A stretch of DNA of 64,000 nt from Emergomyces orientalis (taxonomy: Eukaryota; Ascomycota; Eurotiomycetes; Onygenales; Ajellomycetaceae). The position numbers were made by a program, and so were the translations under genes. This document shows, piece by piece, positions 1 to 10,941 of the stretch. Below the pieces are notes generated by a model. The model made no database searches. It was not told where the DNA came from and saw only the letters and a program-made list of their open reading frames with translations. How positions within the stretch are numbered: the first letter of the stretch is position 1; each line of letters opens with the position of its first letter. The stretch is taken from NCBI GenBank assembly GCA_002110485.1, contig MOWL01000026.1:434001-498000 (forward strand), in the 5' to 3' direction.

Positions 1-159
1 TGGGCTGTCAAGGTTATCCCGCAAGGGTACGAGTTGCAGCGGAATCCGTATCCGGATATGATGGCGCTGTGCAATGGATTTAAACTGCTCTTTGCGAATT
101 TGCAGGCGCGAGCTAAGAGTCGGGGTAGCGGGGGTGGCGGTGGTGGTGGGTATCGGTGA
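1..159 (+). CDS. SPT6: Transcription elongation factor Spt6, C-terminal end (5' truncated by window)
   Basis: Frame 1 is open from the first base and encodes 52 residues before a TGA. The segment with VIPQGYELQ and YPDMMALCNGFKLLF matches, from memory, the end of the second SH2 fold of the Spt6 tandem SH2 module. That module binds phosphorylated linker/CTD of RNA polymerase II, and Spt6 is a histone chaperone and elongation factor in the nucleus. The protein ends with a short Arg/Lys/Ser stretch and a run of seven glycines before YR. Only the last exon, or part of it, is inside the window, so length and start cannot be judged. It is convergent with the transporter gene that follows. The assignment rests on one short motif-rich segment and could be wrong if another SH2-like protein shares it. 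Confidence 0.62.
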   Translation, partial: WAVKVIPQGYELQRNPYPDMMALCNGFKLLFANLQARAKSRGSGGGGGGGYR

Positions 160-959
160 TTTTGAGATTGGATGGTGGAGTTCTTTTTCTTTTATTTCTT
201 GATTTATTTTCCCTTTCTGTTCTTGTTCTTCCTTTTCTGTGCAGTGGACAGATGGCTTGATGGATAGATAAATAGGGTCGAAAGTTTGAAACGATAGGTA
301 TATCCATGCATACTTGTATTATTGCTGCGTAATTTCTTTCTTCTTTTCCCCCCCTTTTGGTTCTTGCTTATCTTAGTTTGCTGAACGTTTATGGATTAAG
401 GTGGGGGTTTTGAATTTTTCTCTTTTGTCGTTTTTATCAATAGCAGAGAATGCCACGATACGCAATGTTGTTTCGTGCTTGATCACCTCTGCTAGGAGTC
501 GAGGGGGAATTGCTTGGTAAGAAATTTGCTGAAACGCTCCGTGAGGAGTAGCTAGGCTTAGATGGGCATCAGAGGAGGAGATCGCCTTGGAATATACCAT
601 ATACGTTCCAACTACAACAATCCAATGGAGATTATATGATAAAACTGCTGCACACAATACGTTAAAAACTATGGCCTGCATATTTTAAGTCTATGAGCTT
701 GGTGATATGGAACCAGCATTTTCATGAAAGAAAGAACCCTGCGCCTGACCACCTAACAAGCTAGTACCACACCCTGGTGAGATTGATACCATGAAAAAGT
801 TCACGCAAAAAAATTGAGAACTCCGAGACCGAGAGATCCAGTATGAAGGTGTTTTATATGTACTGTACATACACATATTGAAAAGAAGCTAAATGAACAC
901 TCAATTTTTTCTCCTTGTCTCCCCTCTCCGCCTACGTTTTATTTTATTCTTGAACCTGA
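160..959. other. Intergenic, convergent 3' ends
   Basis: Lies between the stop codons of SPT6 (+) and the DHA2 transporter (-). It is T-rich with short poly-T and poly-C runs near 330-360 and presumably holds both 3' UTRs. Open frames on the minus strand are short and without family motifs. I see no RNA gene or repeat. Confidence 0.6.
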
Positions 960-3140
960 TCACTCAGAGCTCGAATCTGGACTAACCTTCGCATTCTCAT
1001 TGCCTTCGTTCGCCTGCTCAGTATCTACCTCAGCAACACCCCTACCCTTCTCATGATCAAACTGATGCCTCCCCTTGGCCTCCTTATTCAAGCTCTCATC
1101 CCTCATCGCCAAACTAATAAGAAACGCAAGCCCTGAAATCCCCGTAAGCACGTACCAAATCGTCCTCAACGAATCCGCATACACATATCGATAAATCTCC
1201 TGCACGCTCTCTGGAAACGTCTTAATGAGTTCAAAAGTCGCATCCGCCTGCGACCCATGTACCCACATTCTCGGGTCATCCCCCATGAGCCCACCTGCCG
1301 CTACAGCCTGTCTCACACGCCTATCAAACTCGTTTTGGAAAATTACGGCACCCAATGCAACACCGAAGGCCTGGCCGAGACTGCGCGCGAAGACTTGCAC
1401 GGAGGTGGCGATCCCGACGTCTTCGCCCTTCTGCACGGATTGGACGGCAACGGTCGTCGTGGGGAATAGGAGGCCGGCGCCAATGGGCATGATTATACGC
1501 ACGCCGTACAGGATGCCACCGTTCGAGTGGGGTTTGAGTAGGGCATTGAGGCCCATGCCGATGGTCATTATTACCCAGCCAGCCCATATTATTTTCTGGA
1601 AACGGAGGGTTTTGGTCATGATTATGCCGGCGGTTATGGAGAAGGGGGCGACGAAGGCGCTATATTATGATGGTGCGGATTAGCTGTTGCCTTCCCATTT
1701 TCTTCTCGTTTCTTTCCCTTTAATTTTTAATATAGCTGAAGGACAAGGGGGGCTGTTCTCGTTGGCCGGGCCGGGATTGTCAAGTCGCGACGAATAACTT
1801 ACGATCCTGGTAAAGTTTCCACCGCTGAGTGGAGGAGTCCGTGTTGGGTGACTCCGAGGAACTGTGAAGAATTAGTTCCTTATTCTATACATCTCTTTGC
1901 TCAATATCCATCATACGCCTCAGGGAGATATCCCAGGGTGTATGGAACTTACGAAGATAATGATATAATAGGATAAGGACCATAGTATAAGGCCATGGAA
2001 GAAAACGCTAGAATAGCCTCCCGTCGCGGCCGTACGATCATGGAACACCCGAAGCGGAATCATCGGCTCGCTGGCATACTTGAGCTCGATATAGATGAAC
2101 AAACCCCATCCGACAACTCCCACAACCAATGGTACAAGTATTCTGGGTGAGTCCCAGGGGTGAAGTGTGCCACCGGTAGTCAAGCCAAGTAGAAATGAGG
2201 TCGTTGAGCCGAGAAAGACGAATATGCCAGGGAAGTCAACGCGGGCGATTTTTGCTCTCGATGTGGTTTTCGCGGCTTTGAACCTGAGTGACATGGTGAG
2301 GCCGATGATGGAAACGACACAAATGGGCACATTGATCCAAAATGCCCATCGCCATGTCGTGCGCTCCCCGATGGCGCCGCCGATGGGGACCTATATCCAA
2401 TTTTCACATTTGTTTTTTTTTAGCCAGAGACTAGGGGATTTGTTGCGTTCACCACGACTCTTAATAAAAATTAAATGGGATCCTAGCTTACTCCAGCTAT
2501 CGTGCCAATAGCCCATGCTAAAGATATCAGGGACATGTACGAGCCGCGTTCCTGCAGCGTTGTTATGTCACTAATAATCACGGAGACAAGGCTGAGGTTA
2601 CCCCCAGCCCCGAGGCCCTTGACTGCTCGTGCAGCAACTAGCCACTGCATGTGCTTGGCTGTTGCGCAAAGGATACTGCCAAATGTAAATATGACAAGTG
2701 CAAAGTTTAGAGCCCATTTCCGGCCGAAAATGTCACTGAAGCTGCCATATAGCGGGATGGTGACCTATTGAGTCCGTGTTAGCTTTTCTTTAACCAAGAC
2801 TTCCTTATGATGTCTTTACAGAAGACAATACAAATCGGTATCAAAAAATGTTTAAGTTAAATTATTGTAGTTGAATATTACTAACCGTCTGTGCCAACAA
2901 AAACCCCGTTCCGCACCAGAAAAGTTGCACGGTGGTGCCAGGGAGGTCGTTAGCAACTGACGGTATGATAGCTGTGATGATCACGGAATCCAAAGATGTG
3001 ATCACCGATATGAGGCAAAGCCAGAAAACAGAGATATAGAACGCTGGTGATTTCTTTGTTTTCTCAGTTGCCGATATTTTTGGTTCCTCTTCAGTTTTCT
3101 CGGTCAGCGTGTCAGTCATTACCGAATTTTCGGCAGCCAT
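960..3140 (-). CDS. MFS drug:H+ antiporter, DHA2 (14-TMS) type
   Basis: Five exons on the minus strand: 2886..3140, 2492..2764, 1953..2390, 1803..1861 and 960..1659, giving 574 aa. All four introns are GT-AG and the frame is kept throughout. The start is the ATG at 3140 (MAAENSVMTD); the longer upstream frame reads through UTR. After a charged cytoplasmic N-terminus come many hydrophobic segments typical of plasma-membrane proton antiporters. Motif A is visible as GSFSDIFGRKWAL, and a motif C-like GTIAGVPIGG lies at the exon 2/3 junction, followed by the usual WRWAFWINVP. The C-terminal tail after the last membrane span is hydrophilic (Glu/Asn rich). Members of this family export toxins, drugs or secondary metabolites; the substrate cannot be inferred. 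No biosynthetic genes sit next to it. The 59-nt fourth exon is easy to miss in automatic models. Confidence 0.88.
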
Positions 3141-5318
3141 TGTTGCCGGGTTGGCTACTGTCTTGCTGCTCTCATCGAACAACCCCCGGGAGTAAGAGAG
3201 CGAGAATGAAAAAACCGAGTGACAGAAGAAGAAAAGCGAAGAAGAAATAATAATAAAAAAGTATGTATTTGAAGAATAGGTAAATGAGGGACAGCAACCT
3301 GAAAGAAAGCAGCAGCTTAATTTCTTGTTTCTTTTCCGCTTCTCTCCTCCCCGAAACAACTCCTAGAAGGCCGCATTTATTCACGAGGGCTGAAAGAAAA
3401 GAAAAGAAAGACGACGAGCGGGTGGACCTCGTCAAAAAGCTTGCCTCATTTCCTAGTATTATGATTAGTAGATCGTGCGACCGAGCAAAAACTGGGTCGG
3501 CTTTCCGCTGTTCACGTTTCCAGCGAACAGGGACAGGGTAGTTTTCATATAAAGTACGAAGTACGGAGAAGCTTGTTTAACATACACACTCACTTCTACC
3601 GACCCCACTGTTCATTTAACCAGTTAGTTTTGTATTAGGCCTTACTCTGGCTTCACCTATTACGGATATCAGCACCAGGACAGTGCTTGTTGAACACAAC
3701 TCCACTCCATACTTCTCCGTTTTATATACGGAGTACGTAGTCTGAGTAAGCATAAGCTCTCTGTGAGCCTGGCGCGAGGTCCGAAACACCGGAATAGAAA
3801 TGCATGGCGGATCGTTTTGGCTGTTTCGGCTTAGGCCATATGCTTGACACTCCACCGCAACGGAAGCAGGATATCTGGTCCGTAACGTGCAAAAACAAGC
3901 CGGTTAGCTGCGAGCCGACACTCACGTCGTGATCTGCAACGGAGCTTCCAGGCAAAGGAAAGAAGGTATCATTGGACACTTTCAACATCCACTTGTTGTC
4001 CGTATTTTTCTTTCCGTCTTCATGGTCTGCGAGGTGGATCTCGGGGATGTATATCAAAGTGGGAATGGGCATGCGCTGCCTAGCGTGGTTTAGGTAGCGG
4101 GGGCAGGGAGCAGAAAGGCTGATCCCACCTAGTTACTTTTGCCTTGACGGGCTAGAACGTTAGCGCCCGCTAGGAACACCTGTGGAAAGCCTTAAACGCA
4201 AATCCACAAATTGCAAGGGTTGATCTGATTGTGGAATACTAGCCAGGTTGAGGATAGTACTAGTCAAGCGTGTCAAGTGCCGCGGTAGCACAGTTGAACC
4301 ATTGTGATCGTGTGGTCTTCTACTCCGTACTCCGTAATAAAACACTGGTCGTTGCTTCAATCGGCTGGCAAAGACTGAAGAGGACGGTGTCCGGACAGTG
4401 GGTCAAGGACCGGACATCGCTCCATCGGGGAGAAGCGGGATCCGAACAATAGGCCTGTTCAACCCTTGGGCATAGCGGCTAGCAAAATGCCCAGTTGATA
4501 CTATTGCCCTTTCACAGCTAGTCGCATTTAGGTTCTTCCTCCGTTCGGTAAAATACGAGGAATGCTTGCACAACTCGCAGCGCAATCTCTGGCTCTTTCT
4601 TGCCAGTGCGTTTTGTCTGAGGATAGTCCAACACTGTTTATTTCAAAATTTCAAAACTATTTATTACCTGTTCTAACGTCGGGTGCGACATGCATTTGAA
4701 ACACAAATTATCGAGTCTGAGCGTGAGCCGATAACAATTCCGCAAACAGCTCAGGTTGTCTAAGATTGGCATCCCAACCAGCCGGTTCGATATTTTGGGT
4801 TGTTTATTTTCGGGCCAATGTTCCTGAAATGAATTTCCAGATTTCTAGCTTAGTGTTAGTTCGCAGTTGAATATCGTCAAATTTCAGTTATATTGAGTTT
4901 CGTGACTTCTTGATAGATGAATTTAAGGTGGTTGGCAAGTTTCAAACGGGCACATTTCTCCCATTCGAAAGCCAGGCAACGGGATCCGTTCCCGCTTGAA
5001 AGCCGGCGTGTCAGTGTGGCCGAAGGGCGCGCGATTGTTGTCGTGAGCCCGCCAAGACGGTCAATTTCCTTATTAGGGATAATGTGCTTCGTCGCGCACT
5101 CTTTTTATGTCGAACTGCGTGGTGATTTGGATACACAGAGTACAGTTCTTCTTCTTGTCCAATAAATAGCCTTTGAAAAGCTCGATTAAACCCACCAATA
5201 AAGCTTCCACATCCTCTTTGCGACGGTAAATTGTTATTAAAAGGTTCGAAAATTTATTAGAGAACCGATAATAATACCGGGTGCATGTTGCAATAATAAT
5301 GCTGGGACAGGCGGCGAT
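3141..5318. other. Long divergent intergenic region
   Basis: Separates the minus-strand DHA2 transporter from the plus-strand acetyltransferase, so it holds both promoters. Copies of the motif TACGGAGTA or its complement TACTCCGTA occur at 3727-3735 and as a direct double at 4321-4336, with a partial copy near 3560. Open frames such as 3722-4072 on the minus strand have no recognisable domain. No tRNA or transposon sequence was recognised. Confidence 0.5.
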
Positions 5319-6086
5319 ATGGCCGAATCCGTTAGAGAAGATCCCCAGTTTGACATCGTCCTCCCCGCTCCTCCCGAATCTACTCCAACCACCATCTCTT
5401 CCCCGCGCTTGCTGCTCCGCGCGATCCGTGATTCAGATGCAGAAGGCCTGTTCGCCATCCGTTCGAGAGAGGATGCTGTGAGGACGCTGTGAGACGTGAC
5501 TTGATTTACTGCCCTTTTATTTATGTCTTCGTCTTTTTTCCCTTCTTTTAACTGCTTCCGCTTCATTTGATCCGATGCAAATAACCTACCGCCTGTTTAA
5601 TGTTTGGCTGATATACCCGCCAGTTGGCCCTTTATACCTGACGCAGATATATCCACAACCAGACAATGGATGGCCCTAAAGACATTCACAGCCCCACCCT
5701 GCGCCGTAGGACTGAGTTACCAATTCGTCATCATTCTCGCTGATGACCCTGCTGGACGCATTATTGGCACCGTAGGTATAAATGAGTTGGTACCTGTGCC
5801 AACTCTAGGGTATCTCATTCACCCAGAGGAGTGGGGTAAGGGGTACGCGACAGAGGCGACTTCTGCGATGATCAAAGCATGGTGGAGGTTACCGAGGAGG
5901 GGGAAAGGTGGGCAACGCGACAAGCTCTATGCGCTCTGCAATGAGAAAAATCTGGGGAGCTTTAAGGTGTTGTTGAAATGTGGGTTTCAGGTTGTTGGGG
6001 AGCAGAGGATGGAGGATGGAGCGATTTTGAAAGATTTCGAATTGGAGAGGCCTGAATGGAGTTTCCGACACACTGTATTTAGGTGA
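5319..6086 (+). CDS. GNAT N-acetyltransferase, RimJ/RimL-like
   Basis: Two exons, 5319..5488 and 5624..6086, give 210 aa. The donor is GTGAGA after codon stem CT; joining to TTGGCCC restores R-T-L-W-P-F-I-P-D-A-D-I, the usual start of this fold (a Trp/Ile segment that leads into the first helix). The N-terminal exon has the beta-1 segment SPRLLLRAIRDSDAEGLFAI. The acetyl-CoA pyrophosphate loop is EEWGKGYATEA, preceded by beta-4 LGYLIHP. The end of the domain has NEKNLGSFKVLLKCGF, the typical N-x-x-S..GF ending of RimJ/L-like enzymes. These enzymes transfer acetyl groups from acetyl-CoA to amines or protein N-termini, and the substrate here is unknown. A poorly conserved Gly/Arg-rich loop (RRGKGGQRDK) is present. 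It is divergent from the DHA2 transporter across 2.2 kb. Confidence 0.82.
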
Positions 6087-7571
6087 TTTTTCCCTTGTTT
6101 CTCTATTTGTTGGATTCTTCTTTTCTTTGTTGCTCTATTAACACGGATGTGTTGGATCTGCTTCAGTGTGATACATCTATTACTTAACGCAGCTGGCTGA
6201 TATGTTGAACGGCTTGTTGTAAGAGCGATAGTTTATTCATCATTAGATAAGGCCCCCAAGGACAGATGGGATGGCGAAATCTACCGGCAGAGTGCATGTA
6301 TGTACATATGGGGGCACTCGATATCTAAACGGCTAAACACGGTGTTATTGTAAAACTTTCAATGTCGACAAAAAAATGATATCTGTGTCGAACCACATTT
6401 CGTTGGCCGGTTAGAATGAGCCATAGCTAGATCAACATATGATCTATTTTAAGCACTCAGGGTGCATGTCTCTTCCTGATCAATTTGCTTGCATTCGAGT
6501 AACCAATTGATACCCGATATGACCCCATGGATTTGTTGCTGGAAAAGTGCTGGTAGTAGAAGGGCCTAGAGGATAAATTTCTGGTGCTGCTCCTAGATAG
6601 AATCCTGGAGATTTTCCTTTTTGCTGGTCAACCAGGCGAGCAGAAAGAGAACGACGATGATGTCCCGACCCTGTACCCAGTAGAAGTGGCAGCGACATCA
6701 AGTTTCTGATGTGTAAAAGCCAAATTGATGCTCCCTTGAAGAGCCGATATGCTCCAGGGCTTCTCAGATAACCGGTGAAAGCCACCAAACTAGCGCACCC
6801 GGAGAGAGAGAGGAGTGCCAGAGTAATCCGCATTAGGATTCCACATCCTCATTTTCTCAAGCCAGACACATCCCATCCAAAATACATCCAAGACACATCC
6901 AAGAATCCGAAAATTGTTTGAGGCGGATATCAAGTCTGCCTATTTCGGCAATTAGGGCTAACGTGGATGGCGGAGGCCTTGGGTGTGGATGACATAACCG
7001 GCATCACATGGTTTCCTGCTTTTATCAGCCAATGAGAGCAGCTTAAACTGACAGGGCTAACCAAGGTAACCTTATCCCGGAACCTTGGAATTTGCCTGGT
7101 TGCCTCGGTTGGGACTAGCGCACTTGGCTGACTCAGCCATCCCTGCGCCGTTAGTAACTAATCATGTGATCCAACTCCAGGCTGTCATCGCCTGCGCCTT
7201 ATCAAGTGAACCCCTTCCAAGATTCCATGGATCAGACAACAACTTGTATTTATATATCAATCAGCCCTGGAATTCTCCCCGCTTCGCTGATGGCATTGAT
7301 CCATTATCACTGCTGTCGGGCTGTGCGCTGAACGTATCTTGCTTATCTTCAACAACACAGCGCAAGTAATTGCTAATAAAAGTGTCTGGGCAGTCCCTAC
7401 GCACAGCTGATATACACTCCACTCGTCCGCCTGCCTTTCCCCGCTACTTTATCAAATCTCTTCTTGGTCATGGTCAGGTAACCATAAGATTTCCGCTTCC
7501 ACATCTCTGTAACTTTTAAGGGCGCGTTCGCGCGCCCCGAAACATACCAGAGTTATCGACTATCCGGCACC
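6087..7571. other. Intergenic with promoter of OSH3
   Basis: Between the acetyltransferase stop and the OSH3 start, 1.5 kb. It holds the possible small minus-strand ORF described separately. The last 200 bases before OSH3 are C/T-rich, as expected for a 5' leader. No repeat or RNA gene was recognised. Confidence 0.45.
6480..6833 (-). CDS. Possible small secreted protein (uncertain ORF)
   Basis: Single open frame of 117 codons on the minus strand. The first 20-25 residues are hydrophobic with an N-terminal Arg (MRITLALLSLSGCASLVAF), which looks like a signal peptide. The rest is Gly/Pro/Ser rich with no family I know. Only one cysteine (in the leader) is visible, so this is not a cysteine-rich effector. 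The sequence around the start codon is not a strong fungal context, and no intron is evident. It lies alone between two plus-strand genes. It may be a chance open frame; transcript or orthologue evidence would be needed. Confidence 0.25.
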   Translation of the reverse strand: MRITLALLSLSGCASLVAFTGYLRSPGAYRLFKGASIWLLHIRNLMSLPLLLGTGSGHHRRSLSARLVDQQKGKSPGFYLGAAPEIYPLGPSTTSTFPATNPWGHIGYQLVTRMQAN

Positions 7572-10500
7572 ATGGCGGGAATGGAAGAGTTGGAGATTCA
7601 CAGTAAGGTATACATACACATGACTACCCCTTTCTACATTCCGAAGTGCAGCAAGCAGCTAACAGACAGGTCTGAAACAGTCATATCTTGTACGCTGGAT
7701 CAACGTCAAATCCGAACATACCATCTCCTGGAGCATCCAACCGCATAAGAAATCGCTCAATTTTGGGATATTCAAGCATCCCGGCCAATCCGGAAATGTC
7801 GCCGGTAGCCAGAACACCTCTGGCTCCACCGACCCGTTTGCCAACGAGTTCAGCGAACTGAATAAGGAGAACACCAGGGCCGCCAATTCCTCATCTGTGG
7901 TCACAGAGAAACTTAGAAGTATAGGTCTGAAGCCAATACAGTGGATAGGGAAATGCGAAGCGGACAAAATCTCTCAGGGAACTTATGACGTTAACCAGAA
8001 CGAAGGGGGGAATTATGCGCTCGTATTCGACAATACTTTCTCAAAGCAGATCTCCAAAACCGCAACTTTCGTTCTTCTGACCTACCCGACCCATGCTCCT
8101 CCGCACTCGGGCCATCAAGTTCATCATTCGCAAGCCGCAGGTACAGTAATAGGGAATCTCCAACCGCGTCCGAGTCCCGGATTACATCCGACGGCGTCAG
8201 ATTCGACAGAGTCATTGCGACATGGTCGTGGTTGGGTCAGCAGCAGAATCCCTCCTCCCAGCGCAGATTCCTCGAAAAGCCTCCCTTTAACTGTACACAC
8301 CGGGATTCTACAGAAGAGAAGAAGGAAGCGCCACCAGGGGTTCGCGCGCCGTTTTTTCTCCCTCGATTTTAGCTCGTCTACTTTATCCTATTACCACGAC
8401 CGTAACTCATCCGCCCTCCGCGGTGCCGTACCGTTGAACCTAGCGGCTATTGCGACCAATCAAAAGACTAGAGAAATATCCATTGATTCTGGTGTGGAGA
8501 TCTGGCATCTCCGCGCGTCAAATGACGCTGACTTTTTAGCGTGGAAGCGTGCATTGGAGAAAGCTTCTCAAAATCAAGATGGCTGCCCATCGGAATCCCG
8601 CCCGAAAGCTCGTCCCCACCAGGGACCACCTGCCAATAACTTTGTGACTGATGTTCGCCAATGGGCGGAGGTGGAAGCTTTAGTTGAGAAAGTATCTAAC
8701 ACAAGAGATATGGTGCGTCGTTTGGCAAAAGATACGGATCCTAAATATCTAGGAGCCCCAATTGAGCGTCGGGAACGCTCGCAGAGCCCATCTACTACTA
8801 AACCCACTTCATCTCTGACGGGGAGTAGTGTGGATGAAGCGACGGAGAACAGAGAGAAGCGGTCATTTTGGAAACTGAAACCTCGAGATATTAGCAATAC
8901 CCCCAATCCCGCTGGAAAACGTAATATTTCTCCGCAAATTACTATTCCTCCGTCGAATGGGAATGTTCCTTCGAACGTTAAACCTCATGGCGAGGTGACA
9001 AAGGCTTCGGAACCCAGTGTACATGACGATTTGATGACAATACTCCGAGAACTTAATTATGTTGTGTCTGAATTTTCTACACTCATGTTGGATAAAAAGC
9101 AGAAGATCGCAACCAAAAGTCCCTACACCAAGCCCCGCGCAAGTTTCGAGTCCGAGGCGTCCCAGGAATTTTTCGATGCTCCAGATGGAAATGCCTCGCC
9201 ACTACTAACCATACAACGAGACAGTGACGATGAATATGAAAGGAGCGATACTCCTGTGACTGCCGATGGAGATGAAGAGTCCCTCTCTGGAAGCGAGGTG
9301 GACGAGGGAGACACCTTCACGAGCAACGGATTCAGGCTAGACAATTCTTCATCTTTGTTCCCAGCGAAACCTAGATCGCTGGCCCCGCTGCCCCTTAATA
9401 AAGTCACACGGAGAACCAAAATACCACCCCCGACTATGCCGCCACCAAGCCTGATAAGTTTTCTTCGCAAGAACGTGGGGAAAGACCTGTCGACTATTTC
9501 CATGCCGGTTTCCGCTAATGAGCCCATGTCCCTCCTCCAGCGCGCAGCTGAGCAATTCGAATATTCCCAACTTCTCGACAATGCCGCCAGCGCCACAGAT
9601 GGCCTAGAGCGTCTAATTTACGTCACAGCATTTGCCCTTTCACCGCTCTCCAACGCGAGAGTCAAGGAACGCGCCATCCGCAAACCCTTCAACCCCATGC
9701 TAGGCGAAACTTTTGAACTCATCCGCGAAGACCGTGGCTTCCGTTTCATCGCCGAAAAGGTCTCCCACCGTCCCGTCCAACTAGCTTACCAAGCCGATTC
9801 CAAAGACTGGAGTTTCGCTCAATCACCCAAACCCACGCAGAAGTTCTGGGGCAAGTCAGCTGAGATCATAACGGATGGCAAAGCCCGGCTCACCTTGCAC
9901 TCCAACGGTGAACATTTCAGCTGGTCCCCCGCGACGTGCTTCTTGCGCAACATCATCGCAGGTGAAAAATATGTCGAACCCGTCGGCGAAATGTGCGTTC
10001 TGAACGAAACCACAGGCCAAAAGACAATTGCCACTTTTAAAACTGGCGGCATGTTCTCCGGCCGCAGCGAAGAACTTGTCATTAAAGCCTTTGATACGCA
10101 CGGCGAGGAATTGCCCCTAGGCCTCCAGGGGACCTGGACTACATCCCTTCAACTGACAGAACACGGCATGGAGACTAACAAGACCATCTGGGCCGCTGGA
10201 CCGCTTGTCGATAGACCCGCGAAGAATTATGGATACACATCCTTCGCTGTCTCGCTGAATGAAACCACTGCTATCGAGAAGGGAAAGATTCCTGTTACGG
10301 ATAGTCGGTTACGGCCTGACCAGCTGGCGCTGGAGGAGGGTGATGTGGACCGTGCCGAGCAGCTCAAGGCGGAGTTAGAGGAGAGACAGAGGGAGAGGAG
10401 GAAGGCGATGGAGGAAAGGGGGGAATACTGGAGGCCTAGGTGGTTTGTGAAGGTTGAGGGTGGAGGCGGTGGCTCTGTTGAAGACGAGACGGTTTGGAAG

Positions 10501-10581
10501 ATGAGGACGGGGAAGGACGGGTATTGGGAGGAAAGGGGGAGGGGGGAATGGGCTGGGGTGATGCCAGTGTTTAAGTTATAG
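7572..10581 (+). CDS. OSH3: Oxysterol-binding protein, OSH3 type (GOLD-PH-FFAT-ORD)
   Basis: Two exons, 7572..7607 (12 codons) and 7681..10581, give 978 aa, close to yeast Osh3 (996 aa). The tiny first exon is supported by the junction S-K-S-Y-L-V-R-W-I-N, the first strand of the Osh3 GOLD-like domain. Order of parts: GOLD-like domain about 1-130; PH domain about 213-310 (HTGILQKRRRKRHQGFARRFF, ending in DFLAWKRALEKA); a long polar linker; FFAT motif EFFDAPD at 508-514, which in this family binds the ER protein VAP/Scs2; lipid-binding ORD from about 600. The C-terminus has a charged helix and the usual WRPRWF. Osh proteins carry PI4P or sterol between ER and plasma membrane at contact sites. 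The family fingerprint EQVSHHPP reads EKVSHRPV at 704-711, so one of the two PI4P-contacting histidines is Arg (see findings). Confidence 0.92.
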
Positions 10582-10941
10582 GACTTTATATATTTTATTA
10601 GAATAGATGGGGATTGATTAAGGGGGTTCAAGTAGGTGGCTAGCTACCTGTTAGTGCAGTAAATTTTGTTGGCTTCTTTATACTCCATTGTTTACAACCC
10701 TTCTTCGTAGTGAGATGAGTTATTACCTTTCTGTTGGGTGCTTGGTTTTTTGAAGTGGATGATATGATTGCTACCAGGGGGAGTAATACATATGAACGTC
10801 TTAAAGGATAGAGAGTCTTTTTTCTCCTTTGTGTTAGCGTTCCATTCGTAAATTTATATATATATCTTTTTTTGCTTTGATCGGATCAGTTATATCTCTT
10901 GTACAGTACAATACTTCATATTTATTCAGCTATGCAACATA
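10582..10941. other. Intergenic, convergent 3' ends
   Basis: 360 bases between the stops of OSH3 (+) and RRP4 (-). T-rich, with an AT run near 10855-10866. Nothing else seen. Confidence 0.6.

Noticed and set aside
960..3140. The broken open frames of the DHA2 transporter looked at first like a pseudogene.
   Set aside because: Four consensus introns join them into a single 574-codon frame with intact motifs.
3722..4072. Minus-strand frame of 116 codons upstream of the DHA2 transporter.
   Set aside because: No family resemblance and it overlaps a copy of the dispersed TACGGAGTA motif; likely chance.
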